Source: Flavobacteriaceae bacterium (GTDB lineage Bacteria; Bacteroidota; Bacteroidia; Flavobacteriales; Flavobacteriaceae). Taken from it: a stretch of 53,699 nt of DNA. Where the stretch lies: the NCBI GenBank assembly GCA_947459635.1, contig CANHEA010000007.1, positions 1 through 53,699 on the forward strand, written 5' to 3'. Position numbers and translations under genes: made by a program. The notes beneath the pieces were generated by a model. The model saw only the letters and a program-made list of their open reading frames with translations. It was not told the DNA's origin and made no database searches. Shown piece by piece: positions 35,406 through 44,068 of this stretch (positions are counted from its first letter, which is position 1; each line of letters begins with the position of its first letter).

Positions 35406-36920
35406 ATGAGAAATAAAGCGCTCCTCTTTTCATTGTTATTTATTGCGTTTTTCAGCGCTTGTAACCAAGATGAGAATGAATCGACTCCGATTGTAATTGA
35501 ATCAGCACAGAAAGAACCTTTAACGACAGATCAAGTCAACAAAGTAATTGAAGATGCCTTAACTGCCAAAGGAAACTTTAGCTGGAAAGACGCGACCAAT
35601 CAAGTGCTTTGGAGTGCGGCGTTACATGGCAACAATTTGATGACGATTGGTTTTGGCTCATCAAAATCGGATTTTGACCGGTCTAAAAGTTCCAATAATC
35701 AGGCGATTCAAGAAGAATTATTAAACATAATTATGACCTATGAAGATCAGCCACTGCAAAAAATTTTAGTATCGGCAGATACTGATCTAAACTTGATGAA
35801 TGTGATTATTACCAAGCAAGAAACCATCATTGCCCTCAAGCGAAGTAAGTACATTCGTTATATAGAACCGGCAGATTATCGCTATGTTGCTATTAAAAAT
35901 GGTCAAATGCGTGCCGCTGCATCGAGTTCAAGTTCATCGGGTTGTGGTTACGAATCTGAAGTCCTTGACGCTACAGATTATACAACGGTCACGCCGAATG
36001 CCAAAGTGCCTTGGACGTTTTATCAACACAATATTCCAAATGCATGGACTTTAAGTACAGGTCGTGGCGTGACAATCGGTATTATTGATACAGGAGTTTC
36101 TCCCAATCAAACATTGTTAGGAAGCAGTTTTAACACGGGTGATTCTTCGGGAAGAACAGCGCAAAAATTTGGCGTATATGTCGATTCTATTTGGCCGTGG
36201 AGTACAACTACTGATGGCCCGAATGATTTATGTGGACACGGAACGAGTATGGCTTCGGTGGCAACTGCGCCAAGAAATAATAACGGGATGCCGGTGGGTG
36301 TGGCGTATAATGCCAACTTAATTACCTATCGCGCTGCAGCCAACGTGGTCATTGATGGTTATCAAGAGCAAGAAGGTGTGAAGAAAGCATTTGTTGCGCT
36401 GGGCAATAACACCAATGTGAAAATCATTTCTATGTCGATGGGCTATGTTTTCTCCGTTGGAAAAATTGAAGACGCTATTAGATTGGCTTATAGCAAAGGA
36501 AAACTGATTTTCTGTGCCGCAGGTACATCGACTAGTTTTACCACATTTGTGGGCGTTATTTTCCCAGCTTGGATGCCAGAAACAGTAGCGGTAACAGGCG
36601 TGAAAGAAGGCGCGACAGTCGTAGCTTGCGATGATTGTCATACCGGAAGTAAAGTTGATTTTTCTATTGTCATGCAAAGAGCAGCTACAGGTAAAAATGT
36701 TCCTGTGAATAGCTATTACAATGCGCAGACCGATTATATAGGCGGTTCATCGGTGGCAACGGCAACAACTGCGGGAATTGCAGCATTGGTTTGGGCTAAA
36801 AATCCAACATGGACAAGAGATCAAGTTTTAACTAAAATGAAGCAATCCGGAAATTTCTATCCGAATAGAAGTTCAGAATACGGTTATGGAAATGTGAATG
36901 CGTTTTTAGCGGTTCAGTAA
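35406..36920 (+). CDS. Subtilisin-like (S8) lipoprotein, atypical oxyanion site
   Basis: A 504-residue lipoprotein (signal ending FFSAC, Cys at about 18) with an S8 peptidase domain from about 200 to the end and an N-terminal region (25-190) that may be a propeptide. Catalytic triad: Asp228 in IGIIDTGVS, His278 in LCGHGTSMAS, Ser449 in GGSSVATAT. The oxyanion Asn of the family (in AAGN) is Thr374 here (FCAAGTSTS), and the usual GTSMATP reads GSSVATA. I take the ATG at 35406 because it opens the signal peptide; ATG/TTG codons back to 35379 add non-hydrophobic residues. No T9SS sorting domain is present. Probably anchored on the cell envelope. Confidence 0.88.
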   Translation: MRNKALLFSLLFIAFFSACNQDENESTPIVIESAQKEPLTTDQVNKVIEDALTAKGNFSWKDATNQVLWSAALHGNNLMTIGFGSSKSDFDRSKSSNNQAIQEELLNIIMTYEDQPLQKILVSADTDLNLMNVIITKQETIIALKRSKYIRYIEPADYRYVAIKNGQMRAAASSSSSSGCGYESEVLDATDYTTVTPNAKVPWTFYQHNIPNAWTLSTGRGVTIGIIDTGVSPNQTLLGSSFNTGDSSGRTAQKFGVYVDSIWPWSTTTDGPNDLCGHGTSMASVATAPRNNNGMPVGVAYNANLITYRAAANVVIDGYQEQEGVKKAFVALGNNTNVKIISMSMGYVFSVGKIEDAIRLAYSKGKLIFCAAGTSTSFTTFVGVIFPAWMPETVAVTGVKEGATVVACDDCHTGSKVDFSIVMQRAATGKNVPVNSYYNAQTDYIGGSSVATATTAGIAALVWAKNPTWTRDQVLTKMKQSGNFYPNRSSEYGYGNVNAFLAVQ

Positions 36921-36937
36921 TCAACTTCATTTCAATA

Positions 36938-36973
36938 CAAAAAACCATCAAGATTTATTTTGGTGGTTTTTTT
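36938..36973 (+). terminator. Terminator after the S8 lipoprotein
   Basis: AAAAAACCATC and GGTGGTTTTTT pair around an AT-rich loop of about 12 bases, ending in a run of T. Position is 18 bases after the stop codon. Confidence 0.75.
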
Positions 36974-37007
36974 ATGATTAGCCATTTCGGAATTGTACTT
37001 TTGGCTC

Positions 37008-37238
37008 ATGCAATCCAATACCTCCAAAGATCCTTTACACGGCGTGACACTTCAAAAGATTGTCGAACAATTGGTTGACTATTATGGTTTTGATACGTTG
37101 TCGGAATTCATTAAAATCAAGTGCTTTTCGGACAATCCGAGTGTGAAGTCAAGTTTGACTTTCCTAAGAAAAACACCTTGGGCACGAAAAAAAGTAGAGG
37201 ATTTGTATATCAGAACTTTACCAAAATTTGGCAAGTAA
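37008..37238 (+). CDS. VF530 family DNA-binding protein
   Basis: A 76-residue protein of the VF530 (DUF2132) family, small helical proteins thought to bind DNA. Signature: DPLHGVTLQKIVEQLVDYYGF, SDNPSVKSSLTFLRKTPWAR and KVEDLYI. Start chosen at the ATG at 37008. An earlier in-frame start at 36993 would lie in the promoter. A TACTTTTG -7 box at 36996-37003 ends only 4 bases upstream of this ATG, so the mRNA may be leaderless. Precise role unknown. Confidence 0.88.
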   Translation: MQSNTSKDPLHGVTLQKIVEQLVDYYGFDTLSEFIKIKCFSDNPSVKSSLTFLRKTPWARKKVEDLYIRTLPKFGK

Positions 37239-37242
37239 ACCT

Positions 37243-37803
37243 TTATCCTTTGAAGTTTCTTTTCAGCAAGGAATAAATCACCGTATCTATAAACTTCCCG
37301 TCGAAGAACTCATTTTCTAAAATATGCGCTTCTTTGACAAATCCGTTTTTTTGAAGGACGCGCTCGGATGCAAGATTATCTGGGTCGATAACCGCCTCAA
37401 TTGAATGGAGTTCCATGACATCAAAACCATAACGAACTACTTCTTTGATGGCTTCTGCAACAATTCCCTGTCCGTTAAATTCTGGTAAAATCATATAGCC
37501 AATTTCAGCGCGATAATTTTGAGGTTGAATTCTATAATGACCTATGATACCAATCAATTTCGGATTTCCTTTGAGTGTAATCGCCCAATTAATGCCTTCA
37601 TTACTATCAATTTTCGAATTGATCATCGCAATATGTTCTAATGCTTCCTCGTCGTTTTTCACCAAAGGTCTAGGAATATATTTCATGGTTGACGGATTAC
37701 TTCTTAACGCATAGACTTCTTTCACGTCGGCATTATCAAGTCGTCGCAACAGTAATCTTTCTGTTTCTAAGTTTTTAAATGGGTCAAAATTGATGTTGAG
37801 CAT
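37243..37803 (-). CDS. GNAT-family N-acetyltransferase
   Basis: A 186-residue acetyl-CoA-dependent acyltransferase of the RimJ/RimL-like type. ETERLLLRRLDNADVKEVYAL at the start, IGIIGHYRIQPQNYRAEIGYMILPEFNGQGIVAEAIKEVV for strand 4 and the acetyl-CoA loop (here QGIVAEA), and NLASERVLQKNGFVKEA in the C-terminal part are typical. The substrate cannot be told: ribosomal protein, amino acid or antibiotic are all possible. It is 11 bases after the aldose-epimerase gene on the same strand, so they are probably co-transcribed. Confidence 0.9.
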   Translation of the reverse strand: MLNINFDPFKNLETERLLLRRLDNADVKEVYALRSNPSTMKYIPRPLVKNDEEALEHIAMINSKIDSNEGINWAITLKGNPKLIGIIGHYRIQPQNYRAEIGYMILPEFNGQGIVAEAIKEVVRYGFDVMELHSIEAVIDPDNLASERVLQKNGFVKEAHILENEFFDGKFIDTVIYSLLKRNFKG

Positions 37804-37814
37804 TGGCAGATTTA

Positions 37815-38669
37815 TTAGATAATTTCAATAGAATAGGAACAGTTAAAAGTTTTATTGGCTTCCACAAATTGAATGGCTTCTTTGTTTTCGATGTTACCGT
37901 CACTTGAAGTCAAATCAGAATAACCAAGCCACGGTTCAAGGCAGATAAAGGGCGCGTTCATTTTCGTCCAAATGCCGAAGTTCTTGAAATCCTCAAAATA
38001 GAAGCTCAGTATTGGTTTGTTTTCTTCAAGAATTGAAATCTTTTTAGAGTTTAGCGATTTGAAGATGAGCGCGTCTTTTTCGAATAGAGAATAGGAGAGT
38101 GGAAGTACTTTTTCTTTTATTGGAATTTGCATTGTTGTAGATGAAAGCAAATCATTCTCTAAGACGAAACTGTTCAATTCCTCTGGTTTTTCAAACTCCA
38201 ACGAATAGGAAGTGAATGCTTCAGCTAACGCAAATGCGGGATGTCCGCCGATTGAAAAAGGCATTCTTTCCTGCGTTTTATTGATGATTCTATATTCGAT
38301 ATTCAAACTATTTTCTGCTAAAGTATAGCAGATTTGAAGTTCAAAATCGAAAGGATAAATTGCGCTTGTTGTCTCATTTGCTTTCAAAGAAAATACGACT
38401 GCATTAACCGTTTTTTCTACAACTTCAAAAGCAAAATCTCTAGCAAATCCGTGTCTTGACAAGGAATAATAATTGTTTTTATACTGATACTGATTGTCTT
38501 TTAAAGTGCCTACTATTGGAAATAGAACAGGAGCATGTTTACCCCAAAAATCTGAATTTCCTTCCCACATATATTCACGATTAGAAAGGTTGTTTTGTAA
38601 GGAAAAAAGTTCGGCGCCCTTAGAAAATATCTTGGCAGTTAAATGTTGGTTTTGAATTATGATTTCCAC
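37815..38669 (-). CDS. Aldose 1-epimerase family protein (LACX-like)
   Basis: A 284-residue beta-sandwich protein of the galactose mutarotase superfamily, LACX-like branch. MWEGNSDFWGKHAPVLFPIVGTL, the HGFARDFAFEVVEK segment with its His, the second catalytic-region His in FSIGGHPAFA, and FICLEPWLGYSDL with the Glu are visible, so both active-site histidines and the acid/base Glu appear to be present. The sugar substrate is unknown. First gene of a two-gene leftward unit with the GNAT gene. Divergent from the HD hydrolase. Confidence 0.88.
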   Translation of the reverse strand: MEIIIQNQHLTAKIFSKGAELFSLQNNLSNREYMWEGNSDFWGKHAPVLFPIVGTLKDNQYQYKNNYYSLSRHGFARDFAFEVVEKTVNAVVFSLKANETTSAIYPFDFELQICYTLAENSLNIEYRIINKTQERMPFSIGGHPAFALAEAFTSYSLEFEKPEELNSFVLENDLLSSTTMQIPIKEKVLPLSYSLFEKDALIFKSLNSKKISILEENKPILSFYFEDFKNFGIWTKMNAPFICLEPWLGYSDLTSSDGNIENKEAIQFVEANKTFNCSYSIEII

Positions 38670-38809
38670 GCTATAAGAGAAATAAGATTAATCGATTTGA
38701 ATGTAGTAAATGTATTTTATTGAATTGAGAAACCAAAAACAAATAATATCATATTCAATCTTTTGTTTCATTTACGGTATTAACAACAACGGAATTCACT
38801 TGAATTACC

Positions 38810-38817
38810 TATATTTG
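38810..38817 (+). promoter_or_regulatory. -7 box for the HD hydrolase gene
   Basis: TATATTTG matches TAnnTTTG exactly. It is immediately followed by an ATG at 38818, which would lie before the expected transcript start, and precedes the GTG at 38839 by 21 bases. Confidence 0.6.
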
Positions 38818-38838
38818 ATGCCCTTAAACCTAGTATTT

Positions 38839-40074
38839 GTGAGTCAAATTAATAAACTTAAAATTTTAAACGACCCTATTTATGGATTCATTACGATTCC
38901 AAATCCGTTACTATACGATTTAATTCAACATCCCTATTTTCAGCGATTGCGACGTATTTCTCAAATGGGATTGTCTTATTTGGTTTATCCTGGTGCACAT
39001 CACACTCGTTTTCACCATGCATTAGGTTGTATGCATATGATGCAAAAAGCCATTGAAGTATTGAAATTTAAGGAAATTGCCATTTCAAAAGAAGAAGAAA
39101 ACGCGCTGCTCATTGCTATCTTACTGCACGACATCGGGCACGGACCATTTTCACATGCCATGGAGCACAGTATTGTAGAAGATGTCAACCACGAAGCTAT
39201 TTCACTGTTGTTTATGAACCAGTTGAATCAGGAGTTTGATGGAAAGTTGACGTTAGCCATACAAATCTTTAAAGGAGAATACCATCGTAAATTTATGTTG
39301 CAATTGATTTCGAGTCAGTTGGATATGGATCGCATGGACTATCTAAAGCGCGATAGCTTTTATACCGGTGTGGCAGAAGGAAATATCAATTCCGATCGTT
39401 TGATTCAGATGTTGAATGTGGTAGATGATGTTTTGGTCATGGAGGAAAAAGGAATTTATTCTATTGAAAAATTCTTAATGGCAAGACGTTTAATGTACTG
39501 GCAAGCCTATTTGCATAAGACGAGTTTGGTGGCCGAATTGATATTGATGAAAATCCTAAAACGCGCCAAAGAACTTACTTTAAAAGGAGAGACTTTGCCA
39601 TCAAGCAATGCACTTTTGTACTTTATGAAAAACAAAATTGCATATGAAAATTTCGATAGTATCGTTTTAAGTAAATTTTCACAACTTGATGATTTTGATA
39701 TTATTAGCGCAATTAAAGAATGGCAATATTCTGATGATTTTATCTTAAGTTCATTGAGTAAAATGATTATCAATCGAGATTTGCTCAAGATCAAACTGAG
39801 TAGCGAAAAAATTGACAAAGAAGCGCTAACCAATTTGACAGAGCGCTTTTCAAAGCTGAATAATTGCAGTTTGCAAGATGCAAAGTACTTTGTTTTTAAA
39901 GGAAAAATTGAAAACCAGGCGTACAGCAAAGATGCGGAACCGATTCACATTTTGAAGAAAGATAAGTCTATTGAAGATGTGCTGGAGGCATCCGATCAAT
40001 TGAATTTGAAAGCCTTGTCAAAACCTGTAACCAAATATTATATTTGCTACCCAAAACAACTGTTAGAAAGTTAA
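38839..40074 (+). CDS. HD-domain phosphohydrolase
   Basis: A protein of 411 residues from the GTG start. HD superfamily metal-binding motifs: HHTRFHHALG, LLHDIGHGPFSHAMEH (the His-Asp pair) and RMDYLKRDSFYTG. The order of these motifs resembles dGTPase-like and SAMHD1-like hydrolases. The N-terminus SQINKLKILNDPIYGFI matches the family start I know. The longer in-frame opening at 38710 adds about 43 residues with no homology and runs through the -7 box at 38810, so GTG at 38839 is preferred. It sits 101 bases upstream of lpxD, its usual place in flavobacteria. Substrate probably a nucleotide; not proven. Confidence 0.88.
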   Translation: MSQINKLKILNDPIYGFITIPNPLLYDLIQHPYFQRLRRISQMGLSYLVYPGAHHTRFHHALGCMHMMQKAIEVLKFKEIAISKEEENALLIAILLHDIGHGPFSHAMEHSIVEDVNHEAISLLFMNQLNQEFDGKLTLAIQIFKGEYHRKFMLQLISSQLDMDRMDYLKRDSFYTGVAEGNINSDRLIQMLNVVDDVLVMEEKGIYSIEKFLMARRLMYWQAYLHKTSLVAELILMKILKRAKELTLKGETLPSSNALLYFMKNKIAYENFDSIVLSKFSQLDDFDIISAIKEWQYSDDFILSSLSKMIINRDLLKIKLSSEKIDKEALTNLTERFSKLNNCSLQDAKYFVFKGKIENQAYSKDAEPIHILKKDKSIEDVLEASDQLNLKALSKPVTKYYICYPKQLLES

Positions 40075-40094
40075 CATTTAAAAGCTATTTTTTA

Positions 40095-40102
40095 TATTTT
40101 TG
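40095..40102 (+). promoter_or_regulatory. -7 box for the lpxD-lpxC/fabZ-lpxA group
   Basis: TATTTTTG matches TAnnTTTG exactly, 73 bases before the lpxD ATG. No clear -33 element. It would drive the lipid A genes that follow with spacings of 3 and 12 bases. Confidence 0.5.
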
Positions 40103-40175
40103 TGCACTATAAAAAAATCCTTGCTTGATAACGCAGTATTGTGGGAAAGGTAAATTTAGAAATAAGTAAAATAGT

Positions 40176-41207
40176 ATGAAATTTACGGCGGAGCAAATAG
40201 CGACTGTACTAGAAGGCAAGGTGATCGGAGATCCAAGTGCCGCAGTTTCGTCTTTTTCTAAAATTGAAGAAGGTACCGAAGGAACGCTAACCTTTCTTGC
40301 AAATCCAAAGTACGAATCCTATATCTATACAACGAAGGCAACAATTACCATTGTAAATGCTTCTTTTGTGCCTGAAAATGAAGTAAATACTACAATGATT
40401 CAAGTTGAAGATGCCTATATGGCATTTACCAAATTGCTAACATTTTACGATCAAGCACGAAAGGATAGTAAAGTTGGAATCGAACAACCTTCAACAATTT
40501 CAGAAAATGTAACCTACGGTGCTGGATTTTATTTAGGCAGTTTTTGTTATATTGGGTCCAATGTAATCATTGGTGAAAACGTCAAAATTTATCCCAATTG
40601 CTTTATTGGTGACAATGTAGTTTTGGGCGATAACGTGACTTTGTATGCAGGCACCAAAATTTATCATGAATCAAGAATTGGAAACAATTGTATTTTCCAT
40701 TCAGGAGTAATAATAGGTTCAGACGGTTTTGGATTTGCTCCTGATGCTGATGGAAGCTATGTAAAGATACCACAGATAGGCAATGTTATCATTGAAGATA
40801 ATGTTGAAATTGGTGCTTCAACTACGATCGATAGAGCAACGATGGGCTCTACTATTATTCGAGAAGGAGTTAAACTTGACAATCAGATTCAAATTGCACA
40901 TAATGTTGAAATTGGTGAAAATACAGTTATAGCTGCTCAAACAGGCGTAGCTGGTTCTACCAAAATCGGAAAAAATTGCGTCATAGGAGGACAGGTTGGT
41001 TTTGCTGGACATATTACTATCGGAAATAATGTGCGTATTCAAGCGCAATCTGGTGTTGGACGAAATGTAAAAGATAACGAAATCTTGCAAGGAAGTCCAT
41101 CGTTTACCTATAGCGATTATAGCAAATCCTATGTGCATTTTAAGAACCTCACTAAGATTGTGGCGGAACTAGAAGAATTAAAGAAAATAATAAATAAAAA
41201 TAAGTAA
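40176..41207 (+). CDS. lpxD: UDP-3-O-acylglucosamine N-acyltransferase
   Basis: A 343-residue left-handed beta-helix acyltransferase that adds the second 3-hydroxyacyl chain in lipid A synthesis. N-terminal uridine-binding domain ([24 protein letters not shown]) is followed by many hexapeptide repeats ([27 protein letters not shown]) and a C-terminal helix. The catalytic histidines are His242 in [10 protein letters not shown] and His279 in GFAGHITIG, 37 residues apart as in the E. coli enzyme (which I recall as His239 and His276). The lpxC/fabZ fusion begins 3 bases after it. Confidence 0.96.
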   Translation: MKFTAEQIATVLEGKVIGDPSAAVSSFSKIEEGTEGTLTFLANPKYESYIYTTKATITIVNASFVPENEVNTTMIQVEDAYMAFTKLLTFYDQARKDSKVGIEQPSTISENVTYGAGFYLGSFCYIGSNVIIGENVKIYPNCFIGDNVVLGDNVTLYAGTKIYHESRIGNNCIFHSGVIIGSDGFGFAPDADGSYVKIPQIGNVIIEDNVEIGASTTIDRATMGSTIIREGVKLDNQIQIAHNVEIGENTVIAAQTGVAGSTKIGKNCVIGGQVGFAGHITIGNNVRIQAQSGVGRNVKDNEILQGSPSFTYSDYSKSYVHFKNLTKIVAELEELKKIINKNK

Positions 41208-41210
41208 GTC

Positions 41211-42599
41211 ATGGTGAAACAAAAAACCATAAAGAGCGAAATCTCTTTGATTGGTGTTGGATTACACACAGGAAAGGAAGTTAAGATGACTTTCAAACCT
41301 GCTCCAGTGAATAACGGATATACATTTGTCCGCGTTGATTTGGAAGGTGCACCCATAATTGAAGCCGATGCGAATTACGTAGTAAATACGCAAAGAGGAA
41401 CAAACCTAGAAAAATTAGGCGTTAAGATTCAAACTTCTGAGCATGTTTTGGCAGCTTTCGTAGGATGCGATGTTGATAATGTGATTATTGAATTGGATGC
41501 GTCTGAACCTCCCATTATGGACGGATCTTCGAAGTTTTTTGTGGAAGCCATCGAAAAAGCTGGTATTGAAGAGCAAGAGGCTAAGAGAAATGTATACGTG
41601 GTTAAAGAGATAATTTCCTTTACTGATGAAACTACAGGGAGCGAAATCTTGGTAATGCCAAGCGATGAGTACCAAGTTACTGCGATGGTCGATTTTGGTA
41701 CTAAAGTTCTAGGAACGCAAAATGCAAGTCTAAAACATATTTGCGATTTTAAAGAAGAAATAGCGGATGCTAGAACTTTTAGCTTCTTACATGAATTGGA
41801 AACTTTGTTAGATGAAGGTTTAATAAAAGGCGGCGATCTCAACAATGCTATAGTTTATGTAGACAAGGAGATTTCTGAAAAAACAATGAACAATCTAAAA
41901 GTAGCTTTCGGCAAAGAATCAATTGCTGTGAAACCAAATGGAATTTTAGACAACCTCACCTTGCATTATCCCAATGAAGCAGCACGTCATAAGTTATTAG
42001 ACGTCATTGGCGATTTAGCTTTAATCGGAACCCGAATACAAGGTAAAATCATAGCCAACAAACCAGGACATTTCGTGAATACGCAGTTTGCGAAAAAGAT
42101 GGCTAAAATCATCAAAATTGAGCAACGCAATCAAGTGCCAGTGTATGATTTGAATCAAGAACCTTTAATGGATATTCACAAAATCATGGCTATGTTGCCA
42201 CATCGACCTCCATTCTTGTTGGTGGATAAGATTTTTGAATTGTCAGATACACATGTTGTTGGGTTGAAAAATGTCACGATGAATGAACCTTTCTTTGTCG
42301 GTCATTTTCCTGATGCACCAGTAATGCCGGGAGTTTTAATCGTTGAAGCGATGGCACAAACCGGCGGAATTTTAGTTTTGAGTACGGTTCCTGATCCAGA
42401 GAATTACTTGACATTCTTTATGAAAATTGATAATGTGAAGTTTAAGCATAAAGTCCTTCCAGGAGATACGTTATTCTTTAAATGTGATTTGATAAGTCCA
42501 ATTCGACGTGGCATTTGCCACATGCAAGCCAATGCATACGCCAACGGTAAACTCGTTGCGGAAGCAGAATTGATGGCGCAAATTGCTAAAAAACAATAA
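41211..42599 (+). CDS. lpxC/fabZ: Bifunctional LpxC deacetylase / FabZ dehydratase
   Basis: A 462-residue fusion, the form usual in Bacteroidota. LpxC at about 1-305 deacetylates UDP-3-O-acyl-GlcNAc: GVGLHTGKEVKMTFKPA, zinc-ligand region SEHVLAAFVG, EPPIMDGSS, and the second zinc-ligand motif HKLLDVIGDLALIG with its His and Asp. FabZ at about 315-462 dehydrates 3-hydroxyacyl-ACP: LPHRPPFLLVDKI with its catalytic His, and GHFPDAPVMPGVLIVEAMAQTGG with the catalytic Glu. Joining them places the branch point between lipid A and fatty-acid synthesis on one chain. lpxD is 3 bases upstream and lpxA 12 bases downstream. Confidence 0.97.
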   Translation: MVKQKTIKSEISLIGVGLHTGKEVKMTFKPAPVNNGYTFVRVDLEGAPIIEADANYVVNTQRGTNLEKLGVKIQTSEHVLAAFVGCDVDNVIIELDASEPPIMDGSSKFFVEAIEKAGIEEQEAKRNVYVVKEIISFTDETTGSEILVMPSDEYQVTAMVDFGTKVLGTQNASLKHICDFKEEIADARTFSFLHELETLLDEGLIKGGDLNNAIVYVDKEISEKTMNNLKVAFGKESIAVKPNGILDNLTLHYPNEAARHKLLDVIGDLALIGTRIQGKIIANKPGHFVNTQFAKKMAKIIKIEQRNQVPVYDLNQEPLMDIHKIMAMLPHRPPFLLVDKIFELSDTHVVGLKNVTMNEPFFVGHFPDAPVMPGVLIVEAMAQTGGILVLSTVPDPENYLTFFMKIDNVKFKHKVLPGDTLFFKCDLISPIRRGICHMQANAYANGKLVAEAELMAQIAKKQ

Positions 42600-42611
42600 A
42601 AAAAAGCAACT

Positions 42612-43397
42612 ATGAATCAACCATTAGCATATGTCCACCCGGGCGCAAAAATTGCCAAAAATGTAGTCATCGAACCGTTTACAACCATTCACAATAATGT
42701 GATTATTGGTGATGGTACTTGGATCGGCTCAAACGTAACCATCATGGAAGGTGCACGAATTGGGAAAAACTGCAATATTTTTCCAGGTGCCGTCATTTCT
42801 GCCATTCCGCAAGATTTAAAATTTGGAGGTGAGGATTCGCTTACCATTATTGGTGATAATTGTACAATTAGAGAATGTGTCACCATCAATCGCGGTACAA
42901 TCGCTTCTGGGCAAACTACCCTTGGCAATAACTGTTTGGTGATGGCAACTGCGCACATTGCTCATGATTGTCATATTGGTGATAATGCTATTATTGTCAA
43001 TGGCGTTGCGCTAGCGGGTCACGTTGTAATCGGAAACCACGCTATCATTGGTGGTTTGGCTGCAATACATCAATTTATTCATATCGGAGATCACGCGATG
43101 GTTTCGGGTGGTTCTTTGGTAAGAAAAGATGTTCCGCCGTATACTAAAGCCGCAAAAGAGCCGCTTTCTTATGTTGGAATTAACTCTGTAGGTTTGAGAA
43201 GGCGAGGATTTACAACAGAGAAAATCAAAGAGATTCAAGATATTTATCGCATTTTATATCAGAAAAACTTCAATACAACCCAAGCTTTGAGTATTATTGA
43301 AGGTGAAATGGAGGCAACTCCAGAGCGCGATGAGATTTTAGATTTTATTCGAAATTCATCAAGAGGTATTATGAAAGGTTATTCTGGAAATTATTAA
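42612..43397 (+). CDS. lpxA: UDP-N-acetylglucosamine acyltransferase
   Basis: A 261-residue left-handed beta-helix acyltransferase, first step of lipid A synthesis. Hexapeptide repeats run through residues 1-185 (YVHPGAKIAKNVVIEPFTTI, IGDGTWIGSNVTIMEGARIG). The catalytic His is in MATAHIAHDCHIGDN. The C-terminal helical part has GLRRRGFTTEKIKEIQDIYRILYQ. Full length. It follows the lpxC/fabZ fusion by 12 bases in a continuous lipid A block. Confidence 0.96.
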   Translation: MNQPLAYVHPGAKIAKNVVIEPFTTIHNNVIIGDGTWIGSNVTIMEGARIGKNCNIFPGAVISAIPQDLKFGGEDSLTIIGDNCTIRECVTINRGTIASGQTTLGNNCLVMATAHIAHDCHIGDNAIIVNGVALAGHVVIGNHAIIGGLAAIHQFIHIGDHAMVSGGSLVRKDVPPYTKAAKEPLSYVGINSVGLRRRGFTTEKIKEIQDIYRILYQKNFNTTQALSIIEGEMEATPERDEILDFIRNSSRGIMKGYSGNY

Positions 43398-43399
43398 AT

Positions 43400-43499
43400 A
43401 ATAGAAGCAAGAATCAAGAAACAAGACTTTAAAAACACATATGTTTCTTCGATTAAACAATAAACAAATAAACGATTAAACACTATAAACATTTAAAAA
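43400..43499. repeat. A-rich low-complexity gap between lpxA and efp
   Basis: A 102-base gap made of word-like tandem units: AAGAATCAAGAAACAAGACT near 43408, then AAACAATAAACAAATAAACG and related units near 43455-43480. It probably also holds the efp promoter or leader, but no exact TAnnTTTG was found in it. Confidence 0.5.
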
Positions 43500-44063
43500 A
43501 TGGCATCTACATCAGATATTAAAAACGGATTGTGCATCAAATACAATAATGATATTTATAAAATTATTGAGTTCCTTCATGTGAAACCAGGGAAAGGTCC
43601 AGCTTTCGTTAGAACAAAATTGAAAAGTTTAACCAACGGAAAAGTGCTAGATAATACTTTTTCTGCAGGTCACAAGATTGAGGAAGTTCGTGTTGAAAAT
43701 CATAAATTCCAATTTTTGTATCCAGAAGGAGATTTGTTTCACTTCATGAATGTGGAGTCATTTGAGCAAATTTCACTAAACAAAGCAATCCTTGATTCTC
43801 CTGAATTGCTAAAAGAAGGAGAAAGTGTAATGGTGAGTATTAATACAGAAACTGATTTGCCTTTATCTGTAGACATGCCTGCTTCTGTGATTTTGGAAGT
43901 AACATATGCGGAGCCAGGGGTTAAAGGAAATACAGCTACCAATGCTACAAAATCGGCAACGGTGGAAACTGGTGCTACGATCAACGTTCCTTTGTTTATC
44001 AACGAAGGTGACAAAATCAAAATTGATACAACTTCTGGTAACTATATGGAACGCGTTAAGTAA
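43500..44063 (+). CDS. efp: Elongation factor P
   Basis: A 187-residue translation factor that helps ribosomes through polyproline stretches. Three beta-barrel domains. Domain I has the loop VKPGKGPAFVRTKL, where the Lys of GKG is the residue modified in many bacteria. The end TNATKSATVETGATINVPLFINEGDKIKIDTTSGNYMERV is domain III and is complete. Relevant here because the T9SS cargo proteins carry PPPPP linkers. lpxD-like gene follows 5 bases later. Confidence 0.97.
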   Translation: MASTSDIKNGLCIKYNNDIYKIIEFLHVKPGKGPAFVRTKLKSLTNGKVLDNTFSAGHKIEEVRVENHKFQFLYPEGDLFHFMNVESFEQISLNKAILDSPELLKEGESVMVSINTETDLPLSVDMPASVILEVTYAEPGVKGNTATNATKSATVETGATINVPLFINEGDKIKIDTTSGNYMERVK

Positions 44064-44068
44064 ATTCT

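Noticed and set aside
37243..37803. GNAT gene as an antibiotic-resistance acetyltransferase
   Set aside because: The family is too broad and the sequence has no feature specific to aminoglycoside enzymes.
38710..38838. Long N-terminal extension of the HD hydrolase
   Set aside because: It crosses an exact -7 box and has no homology to the family; a GTG at 38839 precedes the conserved SQINKLKILNDP.
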